This document shows, piece after piece, positions 18,101-26,736 of a DNA stretch of 64,000 nt. The position numbers and the translations under genes were made by a program. This stretch comes from Polyangiaceae bacterium (GTDB lineage Bacteria > Myxococcota_A > Polyangia > Polyangiales > Polyangiaceae): positions 1-64,000 of the forward strand of contig JABFXY010000024.1 of the NCBI GenBank assembly GCA_013361525.1, read 5' to 3'. Each line of letters starts with the position of its first letter. The stretch's first letter is position 1. The notes below the pieces were generated by a model. It had not been told where the DNA came from. It saw only the letters and a program-made list of their open reading frames with translations, and made no database searches.

Positions 18101-19016
18101 GTCTCCCGAGCTCGCGCGCGCATGCTCACAGCTCGCGATCGCGGCCACGTACGTCCCCGCGCACACGATCGGCAAGGTGTATGCGGATCGCGCGAAGCGG
18201 ATCGCCGGCCTTCTCCAAGATCGACACACGGATCTCCACGTCGAGTTCATGCGCGGCTTTTGGTCCGCCGGGATCGCGGATGGGCGCGAGGCGCGCCACT
18301 GCCTCACGAACGCACTCCGGCTCTCGCGCGAGCTCAGCGATCGGCGTCGAGAGGAGGAGTGCTTGGCGCTGCTCGGGATGCTCGAAGCGATTCACGGCCT
18401 CTACGACGGCGCGCTCGATCGCTACCGCGAGCTCGAAGATCTCGCGCTGCGCAGCCAGAACGAGCAGGCGCGTTTCTGGGCAGCCGCCGGGCGCGCGCAA
18501 GTGCTCGGGCGCACCGGCCGCAGCCACACGACGATCGAGGACTACGATCACCTGCAGCCCTACATCGAGGGGACAGGCGATATGTCCGAGCGCATCCAGC
18601 TCGTCATTGCCGCGCCGGTCTACGTCGAGAAGGGTCTGCGCGATCGAGCCGTCCGCGCACTCGACGACTTCCTCCGCCTGACGGTGGATCAGAGCCCCGC
18701 GGGTTGCATGCTCTTCTGGTCTTACTCCGCGGCGTGCGAGACGGCGTTTCTCCTGCTCGACACGGCGTCCACGTACGAGCGCCGCTCGCTCGAGCGACGC
18801 GCTCGCCAGACGGCGGAGGTCATGGATCAGTTCGCGCGCATCTTCCCGATTGGTCGCTCCGAAGCCTCACGAGCGCGCGCGCGGATTCATTGGTACGACG
18901 GCGAGGAGAGGGCGGCTCGAAAGCTATTCGAACGCGCGGTGGCAGAAGCGACGCGATTCGATCTTCCGATGGAGGCGAAGAAGGCGCGCGCCGATCTCTC
19001 ACGGCTGCGGGCCTAG
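15150..19016 (+). CDS. Ser/Thr kinase fused to AAA-type ATPase and TPR domain
   Basis: This 1288-residue protein has an N-terminal Hanks kinase (about 17-330; SAGGMGVVYRA, VALK, HRDLKPDN, DFG, YMAPEQ), with an unusual insertion of about 50 residues before the catalytic loop. An NTPase domain of the PknK/STAND type follows (Walker A GGESGVGKTRLS near 416, Walker B LLLVIDDLQWAD near 548), then a long helical TPR-like region (about 790-1288). The ATG at 15150 is chosen; the open frame extends far upstream only as an overlap with the previous gene. Such multidomain kinases are common in myxobacteria and probably integrate a ligand or partner signal; the target is unknown. Confidence 0.9.
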   Translation: MSTAPRSAPAANPPRRIGPYRIDSEISAGGMGVVYRAQHETTGVRVALKTVQVEGESLVAGVRREIRALGALDHPGVVRIVDDGTDRGVPWYAMEILEGPTLRQLHRDRVATPITRSGPRSEFQEAATRPISPELVIGERRDTVEPTGPTRFLPIDGGDRLQTALSIVRTLCRTLAFVHGKGIVHRDLKPDNVIMVEGRGPVILDFGIAVRSMGASSRETLDSAGRPIGSPAYMAPEQIRGDIVDSRADLYAVGCMLFEIVTGRVPFENEQLSSILSRKVHGEAPSPRAFVPTISDDLEQLVVRLLARRPEDRLGHADDVATALAALGAADIGPPGPIAEPYLHRPQLSGRETALGAVLEALIACSSGKPSSRRESGIDLKPSPKAKSIIGTVGTLDVTSRAEPVAASSAQGSFVFVGGESGVGKTRLSIEVATSAVRRGFNVVTCQCIRLDTEADVREGAVRAAPLHAFQSLLVGIADRCRARGELTFEEILGERGPILAPYEPSFSSLPGFDRYPTPPDLPPEAARSRVLQALADTLSAFAADTPLLLVIDDLQWADELSLAFYRSLDQRWFSSNAVVVVSTYRIEEMSRELDVLLKTSGALNVVLDRLGEEAVVRVVSDMLAVEVPDPRLVSFLLARSEGNPFFIAEYLRAAIGRELLRRDDRGIWHYEAEGGSGASIDALPLPRTIQDVIAMRIAGLSIEATNIARIMAVLGRELDDQLLDVALGTSRVLESDGLRELLRRQVLEDRGNGRVRFVHDKLREVTYGGIAEADRPAAHLAAARALESWGERAGEIERLAPELAHHYAEASENERACQYLERAGEQAMAEGSYSDAARYFDRAAGLAPKLPRSARDRVRLARWVRNTAKAFHALGDLQNAEIKGREALRIATGTDSLVDLEYRGKASNRARFVAGTVGAVGTQLFGLLDRLDRLAPGQAGADLSREAALACEKLAETYLFLNDQTRAALATVLAGNHAQALGPSPELARACSQLAIAATYVPAHTIGKVYADRAKRIAGLLQDRHTDLHVEFMRGFWSAGIADGREARHCLTNALRLSRELSDRRREEECLALLGMLEAIHGLYDGALDRYRELEDLALRSQNEQARFWAAAGRAQVLGRTGRSHTTIEDYDHLQPYIEGTGDMSERIQLVIAAPVYVEKGLRDRAVRALDDFLRLTVDQSPAGCMLFWSYSAACETAFLLLDTASTYERRSLERRARQTAEVMDQFARIFPIGRSEASRARARIHWYDGEERAARKLFERAVAEATRFDLPMEAKKARADLSRLRA

Positions 19017-20866
19017 CGCTTCGGATCCTTCGGCTTGCCGAGCTTCACGCGCAGAGCCTCGATCGCGTTGTCGAGCTCCTTGTTTTCGCGGAAGCAGCAG
19101 GTGCCTTGGTTGCGCCGCGGGCAGTCCATCTCTTTGAGGAGCTTCAACGCGGTGTAGGCCCGCTCGTCACCGAACTGAGCGGCTTTCGGGAAGAGCGCAG
19201 CCTTCTCGCTGCACGGCGCCGTGACGAGCTCGAACGCGACTTTGAGCGCGACCGGCGCCTTTTCGGCGACCTTCGGGTCCTTGAGCATGCGTGTCGCGCG
19301 ATCGCTGCCTTTGGTGCCGCCTTTGGTGCGAACGATGTCGAACAAGATCCACAGGCCACGCGATCCGAGCTTTGTGGCGAGCGCATCGAAAACGGCGTCG
19401 GACTTCTTGCCGCCGACCGTCTCGAGGGCGACCGCCGTCGAGACCGTCGCGCCGGTGATCGCGCCCTCCTTGAAAGCTTCGGGATCCGCCTCGACGAGGG
19501 CAAGCAATGCTGGTCCGGCCTTCGCCCAGTTTTCGTCTTTCGCAGCCTGGGTGAGCGTCGAACGCAGATCGTCGACGCCGGGAGCTTCAGTTGCCTCGCT
19601 CGCAGCGGCGCTCGGCGCCTCCACGTCCGCAGAGTCGGCGACGAACGCCGCCGAGCCGTCCAGCGACGGCTCCGACGACGCGGACGACGCGGAGCGCGGC
19701 GTGGAGGTCGCCTGTTTGCGAGGCCGGCGGACCTCGTCGTCATCGTCGCGTTCGGTGCGCGTGGGCTTGCTCGAACCGGCGCTCGCGACGATCCACACCA
19801 CGAGGAGAAGCGGGACGACGACCGCGGCGATCGCGAGCGGAAGGCGGGCTTGCGCCGGGATCTTTCGGCTGATCGCGGTGACGAACGTCTCGCTGCTCGA
19901 CGGCGACGTGCTCGCGCTCACGGCGGCGTTGGACGCGGCGTCGAGCGCTGCGGCGACGTCCGCGGCGGCGCCGTAGCGCTTGTCGCGCTCGCGCGCGAGG
20001 AGGCGCCGGACGACCTCTTCCACCTCGTCGGGGACGCGCACGTCGGGCGCGCGCTCGACGATCCGGGGGATGTCGCGCTCGCGTTGGGCCTTGAAAAGAT
20101 CGAGCGCCTCTTCGGCATCGAAGGGGCGCTTTCCAGAGAGCATCTCGTAGAGAACGACGCCGAGCGCATATAAGTCTGCGCGCGTGTCGAGGACGGCCGA
20201 GCCGAGCGCACCTTCGGGCGGAAGGTAAGCGGTGGTCCCTTCGATGACGCCCGTCGAGGTGAGGATGCGCGTCCGTTGCGTGAGGTCGTCCTCCTCCGAG
20301 CCGAGGGCTTCGCTGCCGAGCTTTCCGATGTCGACCTTCGCGCTGCCGAAGTCGATGAGCTTCACGTCGTCGCCGGACTCACCGGTGAGCATGACGTTAC
20401 GAGGCTCGACGTTGCGATGAACGATGCCCTGCTCGTGCGTCGCACCGAGCGCGAGCGCGATCTGTCGCGCGACCCGAAGCGCGCGCGAAAGCTGCATGGG
20501 CCCCTTCTTCAACACGTCGCGCAGCGTGGTGCCGGGGACGTGCTCGATCGCGAGGTAGTGCCCGCCGTCCGGCAAATCCCCGCAGTCCATCGCGGCGGCG
20601 ACGTTGGGGTGTTTGATGTGCGCGCCCGCGACACCCTCGCGCTCGAAGCGCGCGACGTCGCGGGAAGCCGCGGCCATGTCGAGGACCTTCAGCGCGACGC
20701 GCGTCTTCAGGTGCACGTGTTGCGCGCGGTAAACCGCCCCGACATCGCTGGCGGTGATCACGGCTTCCACGCGGTAGCGATCGGCGACGACGCACCCGAC
20801 GAGGGACTGCGCCCACTTCGAGGCCGGCGTGCCCTCATCGGGTTCGATCCGGACCGTCTTGCTCAT
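19013..20866 (-). CDS. Membrane-bound Ser/Thr kinase-like protein, probable pseudokinase
   Basis: The 617-residue protein has an N-terminal kinase fold (about 30-290), a membrane helix (about 352-373, LAIAAVVVPLLLVVWIVAS) and an extracytoplasmic region of Ser/Ala linker plus a helical domain. The ATP lysine (K60) and DFG are kept, but the catalytic loop reads HRNVEPRN: the catalytic Asp is Asn152 and the usual Lys is Glu154. The glycine loop is also lost (ITASDVGAVY). It is probably catalytically dead or very weak and may act as a scaffold or regulator. It overlaps the 3' end of the convergent kinase-ATPase gene by 4 bp. Confidence 0.85.
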   Translation of the reverse strand: MSKTVRIEPDEGTPASKWAQSLVGCVVADRYRVEAVITASDVGAVYRAQHVHLKTRVALKVLDMAAASRDVARFEREGVAGAHIKHPNVAAAMDCGDLPDGGHYLAIEHVPGTTLRDVLKKGPMQLSRALRVARQIALALGATHEQGIVHRNVEPRNVMLTGESGDDVKLIDFGSAKVDIGKLGSEALGSEEDDLTQRTRILTSTGVIEGTTAYLPPEGALGSAVLDTRADLYALGVVLYEMLSGKRPFDAEEALDLFKAQRERDIPRIVERAPDVRVPDEVEEVVRRLLARERDKRYGAAADVAAALDAASNAAVSASTSPSSSETFVTAISRKIPAQARLPLAIAAVVVPLLLVVWIVASAGSSKPTRTERDDDDEVRRPRKQATSTPRSASSASSEPSLDGSAAFVADSADVEAPSAAASEATEAPGVDDLRSTLTQAAKDENWAKAGPALLALVEADPEAFKEGAITGATVSTAVALETVGGKKSDAVFDALATKLGSRGLWILFDIVRTKGGTKGSDRATRMLKDPKVAEKAPVALKVAFELVTAPCSEKAALFPKAAQFGDERAYTALKLLKEMDCPRRNQGTCCFRENKELDNAIEALRVKLGKPKDPKR

Positions 20867-20896
20867 CGGCTCGACGAGCCTATCAGCAGAGCGGCG

Positions 20897-22900
20897 TCAC
20901 TCGACCACGAGCGTGCCGAAACGCTCGGTTACGTGAAAGTTTGGCCTGTCGGTGAAAGTCGGGCTCCAGGCCAGGAATTTGCGGTCTTGCCTGCCTTCCA
21001 TCCGAAACACACCGAGCCCGAGCTCCGCGCCGCTCTTCAACGCGCTGCGAATTTCCGGCGCCTTGATCGCGATCTCGATGACACCCTTCTTGGCGGCTGC
21101 GTCTCGACGCGTTCCGACGCCGAGCGCGCCGCTCCATCCGACGTCTTCGCGCTTTGCCTGTCGATCGATCGAAAGATCGAGAAAATGTCCGAACGGACCG
21201 ACCTCGACCTCGAAGTATTTGTGCCGAGCCTTGGTGTCGGGCGCGAGAAACAGCTCGATGCAGTCTTCTTCGTAGAGGCGTGCGCGATCGCGATCGGTCG
21301 GCTGCGTCGCGTCGGTGAAGAAACCCGCGCTCTCCGACTCGAACGCGGCGTAGAGCGCATCGCTCGACCAGAGGAACCGCACCCGGGTGCTCACCGATGT
21401 GGCTCGGCCTTTCCAATCCGTCGAAAACTCGATCGGCGTCGCGCGTGACCACGCGGGCTCGTCGAGGACGCCGTCGAGCACCAGCTTCTCCGCACCGAGC
21501 GCCGCGGCCTTCGCCGTCGCGGCTCCCGCAGGCGAAGACGTCGTCGTCGAGCCGGGCTTCTTCGGGACGTCCTTCGCCGTGAGCTGAAACGGCGCCATCG
21601 CCTTGAAAACGAACGCGCGCGGCTCGAGGACAGCCGCGCTCGCGTCGCCTTCGATGCGCGTCTTGGAGAGGTCGACGCCGAAGCGCTTCGCGGCGAGCTC
21701 GATGAGCGGAGAGGTCTTGTGGCCACCCAGCCCGAGCGCGAGCTTTTCGTTGTCCCACGCGCCCAAGAACATCGCGCCCGCCTGATCGACACGGACGATG
21801 TTGGTTCCGCCGATGCCGATCTTCGGCTCGATCGGAACCATCATCTGGAAGCCGTCGCCTTGCATCGCCGGCGTCCCGTCGAGGAGAACGACGTCGGGCA
21901 TCGCGACCTCGGAGACGTCGACCATGCGCGCGGCGAACAGATCGAGCGCCTTCACGTACGCAGCACGGTCCTCGTTGCCGGCCGATTTGCCGTCCAAATA
22001 GTCCTTGAGCTCGGCGTGCATGCGCCACTTCTGCCGATGCGCGGGCGAGGCGAGGCTCGACATGACGACGCCCTGCATGTTCTTGAGACCGAGCGACACG
22101 ACCGAGAATCGGTGTGCTTTCAGCTTCGGCACTTCGATGAACAGGCCGCCGGACATGTGCTCGGCGAGCACCTTGGGAAGAAGCAGCGTCGGCACCTTCG
22201 TCGCCCCCATGCCGCTCACCTGCATCGGTTTGCCGGGGCGATCGCCTTCGACGTCGAACGTGCCGTCGTCGCACATGCACACGAGCGGCACGCCTTCTTC
22301 CTTCGTCATCTTCGCGTAGCCGGAGATGTCGACGAGCTTGTTCCAATACGAGTGAGGCCCGCCCCACCCGTCGGCGATGGTGATCTTGGTGTGCCCCCGC
22401 TCCTTCAAGCAGCGGATGATGCCGCGCACGAACTCGGGGTTCGTGATGCGGCCGGTGACACCGTCGTCACCGCCGCTCTTCTCCGGGTCTTTGATCGAGT
22501 CGAAGCCGCCGATGTTCGGCTTCACCAGGACGGGCACGTCTTTGCCGCGTTTCGGAACCACCGCCTCGCAGAGCTTCTTCGCGAGCGCGACAGGGTCGTC
22601 ACCGGCGAGCGCGATGACCGGCGAGTCGTCCTTGCGAACCCGCTCCAGATTGCGGGCGCGAAGCGCGGCGCCGTCGAGCTTGCCCTCCGCGAGGACGGGT
22701 GGGCCTTCGTAGGGTTGCGAGGCCTGCGTGACGACGTCGGCGGAGCTCGATTCGACGGGTGTCGAGGCCGACGCCGGCGGCTCGCCGCTCGCGACGGCGG
22801 AGGACGAAGGGATGGGCGTGCTGCTCTTGTTCGCCTTCGGTGACCCCTCACCACACGACGCCGCGAGCAGCAGGAGGATCAAGGAAGCGGCCCTGCGCAC
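20897..22900 (-). CDS. Lipoprotein with DUF362 domain and CBM9-like C-terminal domain
   Basis: The 667-residue protein begins with a lipoprotein signal (LILLLLAASC, Cys16) and a Ser/Pro-rich linker. Residues about 85-400 match DUF362 (PVLVKPNIGG, the IADGWGG segment, IEVPKLKAHRFSVVSLGLKN). Residues about 455-667 look like the CBM9-type beta-sandwich found on many bacterial surface proteins (VLDGVLDEPAWSRAT, RARLYEEDCIELFLAPDT). The ferredoxin cysteine pairs seen in some DUF362 proteins are not evident. The fusion is uncommon as far as I know. The gene is divergent from the FAD oxidase pair with a 56-bp gap, so they may be co-regulated. Confidence 0.75.
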   Translation of the reverse strand: MRRAASLILLLLAASCGEGSPKANKSSTPIPSSSAVASGEPPASASTPVESSSADVVTQASQPYEGPPVLAEGKLDGAALRARNLERVRKDDSPVIALAGDDPVALAKKLCEAVVPKRGKDVPVLVKPNIGGFDSIKDPEKSGGDDGVTGRITNPEFVRGIIRCLKERGHTKITIADGWGGPHSYWNKLVDISGYAKMTKEEGVPLVCMCDDGTFDVEGDRPGKPMQVSGMGATKVPTLLLPKVLAEHMSGGLFIEVPKLKAHRFSVVSLGLKNMQGVVMSSLASPAHRQKWRMHAELKDYLDGKSAGNEDRAAYVKALDLFAARMVDVSEVAMPDVVLLDGTPAMQGDGFQMMVPIEPKIGIGGTNIVRVDQAGAMFLGAWDNEKLALGLGGHKTSPLIELAAKRFGVDLSKTRIEGDASAAVLEPRAFVFKAMAPFQLTAKDVPKKPGSTTTSSPAGAATAKAAALGAEKLVLDGVLDEPAWSRATPIEFSTDWKGRATSVSTRVRFLWSSDALYAAFESESAGFFTDATQPTDRDRARLYEEDCIELFLAPDTKARHKYFEVEVGPFGHFLDLSIDRQAKREDVGWSGALGVGTRRDAAAKKGVIEIAIKAPEIRSALKSGAELGLGVFRMEGRQDRKFLAWSPTFTDRPNFHVTERFGTLVVE

Positions 22901-22956
22901 GGCGTCGATGGTAGTCTCCGCCGCCCGTCAACGTCGACCAATCGTAAGGGGACAGC

Positions 22957-24780
22957 ATGACGACCGGAGCCGCGGAGGGGCGCACCTACGAACACCCCTC
23001 CAGCGAAGAGGAAATCCGAGACATCGTCCGAGCTTGCGCCGCCGAGCGCCGTCCCCTCCGCGTGATCGGCGCCGGCCATTCGGAGCCCGCCTCGATCGGC
23101 CCCGCGAGCGCCCGAACGCTGATGCTCGATCGGATGCGACGGGTCTCGGTGACGGGCACCGACGGCGGCGAGCCTCTCGTCGAGGTCGAAGCCGGCTGCC
23201 ATTTTGGAAAGGACCCGTACGACCCGACGGGAACGAGCTCCTGGTCGAACTCGCTCAACGCGTTTCTTCTGAGCGCCGGATACGCGCTGCCGGATCTGGG
23301 CGGCATCTCCCACCAGACCATCGGCGGGTTTCTCTCCACGGGGTCGTCGGGCGGGACGACACGATACGGCCTCGCCGACGCGATCGAGCGCATTCGCTTC
23401 GTCGACGGAACGGGCCAGGTTCACGAGGTCTCGCGCACCGACTCGATCTCGAAGGGCCGCGACCTGTTCCACGCTGTGGGCGTCTCGATGGGCCTGCTCG
23501 GCGTCGTCACGAAGGTGTGGTTCCGCCTCGAGCCGAGCTTCGCGATCGCCGGGCAACAGCGAACGCGCACCGTCGCCGAGACACCGATCGACTTCTTCGG
23601 CGACAAGCCCGGCGCGATCTCGTTTCAGGATTACCTGCGAGATACGCCCTACACGCGCCTCCTCTGGTGGCCACAGGCCGGCTTCGATCGGATGGTGGTG
23701 TGGCAAGCCCAACGCATGGTGCCTCCACCCGGCTTCACGCCGAAGCCGTACGAAGAGCTTGGCCGCGCGGCGCGCCTCGCGTCGCTCGCGGGGTGCCTCT
23801 TCTACACCGTGCTCGGAAACCTCGAGGACGTGACCGTCGTCCCCGCGAAGCTGGCCGAGTTCTACAAGCAGCTCGACGACGAGCTGGAGCGCGACATGGA
23901 TCCCAACGCGCCGCCGCAATCATCGGCGCCTTGCCAGCGCTACTCCGTGGACGAGGTGCTCTCGTACCTCGGACGCGGCATCCGCGAGGGCATGAAAAAG
24001 CGCGCGCCGAGCGGCCAAACCGTGGGCGATCTCTTCGGTGGGACGACGATCCTCGACAAACTCGAGCACCACATCGGCAAGATCGTCGGGCGCGCGATCG
24101 AGGACGTCGTATCCGACGTGATCGTCGCGATCGTGAAGCTGTCCCTAGATGCCGCGCTGGACAACGACCTCGCGAAGGAGACCGCGCGTTGGGTCAACAC
24201 ACGCCTCGACGAAGTGATCGACGGCGTGTTGAACCTGTTCGTCCCGCTCGACGGCGACAAACCTCCGCAGATTTTCCAGGACACTTGGATGTGCGGTCTT
24301 CCGATGGACAACCAGATGGATGACCGCCTCTGGCCCACGGTGTTCACCGAGCTTTGGGTTCCGCTTCACCGCGCGCAGGCGGCGATGGCGCGGATGCGCG
24401 ACTTCTACGCGGCCGGCGGCGATCGAAAGCGCTCGTTCCAGAACACCGGTTCGTTCTCTTGCGAGATCTACGGTGCGCGTCGCAATCGCTTCTGGATGAG
24501 CCCGGCGTTCGACACCGACGTCGTGCGCTTCAACGTGTTTTGGTTCGGCAACAACGCGGAGGATCCGTCCGCCGCGTTCTTCCCGCGCTTCTGGGAGCTG
24601 CTCAAGCCGCTCGAGTTCCGACCGCACTGGGGCAAGGCGTTGCCTCGACCCGCGGCCGAGTACGCGCAGTACTATCGGAGCGTTTTTCCTCGGCTCGACG
24701 ACTTTCTTCTCCTGCGCGACAAGCTCGACCCGTCGGGCGTCTTCGCGACGCCGTATTGGCGCGAGCACTTGGGGTTCTGA
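22957..24780 (+). CDS. FAD-dependent oxidoreductase, sugar-lactone-oxidase-like (copy 1)
   Basis: The 607-residue protein has a PCMH-type FAD domain at the N-terminus (RVIGAGHSEPAS near residue 35, PYDPTGTSSWS, DLGGISHQTIGGFLSTGSSGG) and a C-terminal part ending FRPHWGKALP, like the lactone oxidase (ALO) family. Typical members are about 430-460 residues; here about 150 extra helical residues lie around 310-440. No signal peptide is seen. An AAGGGGACAG ribosome site precedes the ATG. It is 2 bp upstream of a paralogue, so the two form an operon and probably arose by duplication. The substrate is unknown. Confidence 0.82.
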   Translation: MTTGAAEGRTYEHPSSEEEIRDIVRACAAERRPLRVIGAGHSEPASIGPASARTLMLDRMRRVSVTGTDGGEPLVEVEAGCHFGKDPYDPTGTSSWSNSLNAFLLSAGYALPDLGGISHQTIGGFLSTGSSGGTTRYGLADAIERIRFVDGTGQVHEVSRTDSISKGRDLFHAVGVSMGLLGVVTKVWFRLEPSFAIAGQQRTRTVAETPIDFFGDKPGAISFQDYLRDTPYTRLLWWPQAGFDRMVVWQAQRMVPPPGFTPKPYEELGRAARLASLAGCLFYTVLGNLEDVTVVPAKLAEFYKQLDDELERDMDPNAPPQSSAPCQRYSVDEVLSYLGRGIREGMKKRAPSGQTVGDLFGGTTILDKLEHHIGKIVGRAIEDVVSDVIVAIVKLSLDAALDNDLAKETARWVNTRLDEVIDGVLNLFVPLDGDKPPQIFQDTWMCGLPMDNQMDDRLWPTVFTELWVPLHRAQAAMARMRDFYAAGGDRKRSFQNTGSFSCEIYGARRNRFWMSPAFDTDVVRFNVFWFGNNAEDPSAAFFPRFWELLKPLEFRPHWGKALPRPAAEYAQYYRSVFPRLDDFLLLRDKLDPSGVFATPYWREHLGF

Positions 24781-24782
24781 CG

Positions 24783-26624
24783 ATGAGCCAAGAAAGGCCC
24801 GCACCGGGCAGCGACGGCTACTACCACCCGACGAGCGAAGACGAGATCGTCGACCTCGTTCGGCAAGCGCATGCATCGCGCACCAAGCTCCGCGTCATCG
24901 GCTCGGGCCACTCGGAGTTCGGAGCGATTTGCCCGGGGCTCACGCCGCGCGGCGCTCACGGCGGAGGCAAACCACCGCCGAGCGCGATGATGGTCGCGCT
25001 CGATCGCCACCGCAGCATCACCTTTCACGACGACGGCATCGTCGAAGTCGACGCGGGCTGCACCTTCGGCCGCGACCCCTACGACCCCACCGGCGAGAGC
25101 TCGTGGTCGTCGAGCCTCGGCGGCGCGCTGCTCGCGCGGGGCCACGCGCTGCCGGATCTCGGCGCCATCTCTCACCACACCGTCTCCGGATACCTGTCCA
25201 CCGGCTCGATGGGCGGATCGGTGCAGCACTCGTTCCTCGACGCGGTCGAGCGCATCCGCTTCGTCGACGGCAAAGGTGATCTGCACGAGACGTCGCGAGG
25301 GGAAGAGCTGTTCGACGCGGTCGGCGTCTCGATGGGCCTCTATGGCGTCATCACCAAGGTGTGGCTCCGCACCGAGCCGCACTACAACCTCGTCGGCCGC
25401 GAGCTGCGCAAACCCATCGACGAAACCCCCGTCGACTTCTTCGGCGAAAATCGCCGCAAAATCCCCTTCGATCGCTACCTGCGCGACATGCCGTACGCGC
25501 GCGCCGTGTGGTGGCCGCAGCGCGACTTCGAATACATGTCGCTGTGGGAAGCAACGCGCGTCGAGGACATGCCGCTCTTCGAGCCGGTACCTTACAAGCT
25601 GCTCGCGCCGGACACGCGGCTCCTCTCCCTCGCGGCGAACGTCCTGCTCACGATCCTCGGCAACCTCGACGATCTCAGCGCAGCGCGGAAGAAGCTCACC
25701 TGGTTTTACGACAAGCTCGACGAGGAGCTCGAGAACACGCCGTCGGGCAGCGGGTGCCCTTCGGCACTGGGGACGTCACAGGCGGGCGGGGCGCGCGTCG
25801 GCATCGACGACGTCGTCGATGCCGTGCGACGCATCGTACGCGCGACGAACCCCGGCAAGGCCGGCGACGGCCGCGTCGATCGATTCGTGCACGGGCTGTT
25901 GGACGTCGCGAAGGCGCAGAGCCGCGTGTCCGTCGACAAGCTCGAGACGATCTGGGACGACATCGTGACCGACGCCATCGTCACGCTCGTGAAGACGGTC
26001 CTCTCTGGATCGCTGCCCGCGCTCGGCATGCTCGGTGTCGGCAAGGCCGCAAAATCGATCGTGCCGTACCTCGCCCGCTCGATCGTCTCGATGTTCGTGC
26101 ACGAGGGCGACAGCCGCTTCCAAGATTGCTGGCTCTGCGGTCACGCGCTCGACGATCAGCTCGACCCGCGCCTATGGACGCTGCGCTTCATGGAGCTCAG
26201 CGTGCCCATCGACAAGGCCGAGGACATGATGCGACGGCTGCGCGAGTACTTCCGCGCCGGCGGGGACGCGAAGACCGCGTATGACCGTACCGGGCCGTTC
26301 TCTTGTCAGGTGTACGGCGGCAAGAAGAACTCTTTTTGGATGAGCCAAGCACACGGCACCGACGTCGTTCGCTTCGACGCATTTTGGTTCTTCCACAACG
26401 CGGACGATCCTCGGCAGCGCTTCTTCCGCGGCGTGTGGGAAGCCCTGGAGCCGCTCGGCTTCCGTCCGCATTGGGGCAAGGTCTTGCCGGTACCGGGCCG
26501 TACGTTTGCCGCCTACTACGAGCGACAGCTGCCGCGCATGAAGGACTTCAAGCGCCTTCGTGGTGGCTACGACCCGACGAACATCTTTCTGACGGATTAC
26601 TACCGCGAGCATCTCGATCTTTGA
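24783..26624 (+). CDS. FAD-dependent oxidoreductase, sugar-lactone-oxidase-like (copy 2)
   Basis: This 613-residue paralogue of the preceding gene has the same layout: FAD domain (RVIGSGHSEFGAI, PYDPTGESSWSSSLGG, DLGAISHHTVSGYLSTGSMGG), an inserted helical region (about 310-450) and a C-terminal domain ending FRPHWGKVLP then a PTNIFLTDYYREHL tail. The ATG at 24783, two bases after the preceding stop, is chosen; the open frame continues upstream only as a shadow. Conservation of both FAD domains suggests both are active. They may act as a hetero-oligomer or on related substrates. A short hairpin follows the stop. Confidence 0.82.
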   Translation: MSQERPAPGSDGYYHPTSEDEIVDLVRQAHASRTKLRVIGSGHSEFGAICPGLTPRGAHGGGKPPPSAMMVALDRHRSITFHDDGIVEVDAGCTFGRDPYDPTGESSWSSSLGGALLARGHALPDLGAISHHTVSGYLSTGSMGGSVQHSFLDAVERIRFVDGKGDLHETSRGEELFDAVGVSMGLYGVITKVWLRTEPHYNLVGRELRKPIDETPVDFFGENRRKIPFDRYLRDMPYARAVWWPQRDFEYMSLWEATRVEDMPLFEPVPYKLLAPDTRLLSLAANVLLTILGNLDDLSAARKKLTWFYDKLDEELENTPSGSGCPSALGTSQAGGARVGIDDVVDAVRRIVRATNPGKAGDGRVDRFVHGLLDVAKAQSRVSVDKLETIWDDIVTDAIVTLVKTVLSGSLPALGMLGVGKAAKSIVPYLARSIVSMFVHEGDSRFQDCWLCGHALDDQLDPRLWTLRFMELSVPIDKAEDMMRRLREYFRAGGDAKTAYDRTGPFSCQVYGGKKNSFWMSQAHGTDVVRFDAFWFFHNADDPRQRFFRGVWEALEPLGFRPHWGKVLPVPGRTFAAYYERQLPRMKDFKRLRGGYDPTNIFLTDYYREHLDL

Positions 26625-26637
26625 TCGCGTCGACGCC

Positions 26638-26658
26638 CTGACGGAAACGTCAGTTCTT
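26638..26658 (+). terminator. GAAA-loop hairpin after the oxidase operon
   Basis: CTGACG-GAAA-CGTCAG forms a perfect 6-bp stem with a GNRA-type loop 14 bases after the oxidase stop, followed by TTCTTG. The stem is short and the T-run is interrupted, so it is a weak intrinsic terminator candidate. Confidence 0.4.
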
Positions 26659-26736
26659 GATGCTCGAGAGGGCTCTGCGAAATGGGGATCACGTGACGGC
26701 GACGCGGCATGACGATTGCCAGGTCCTCGCCCGACC

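Noticed and set aside
18122..20173. Plus-strand open frame of 683 codons
   Set aside because: Shadow of the kinase-ATPase C-terminus and antisense of the pseudokinase.
22728..24323. Plus-strand open frame overlapping the first FAD oxidase
   Set aside because: Different frame from the recognised oxidase, Arg-rich with no motif.
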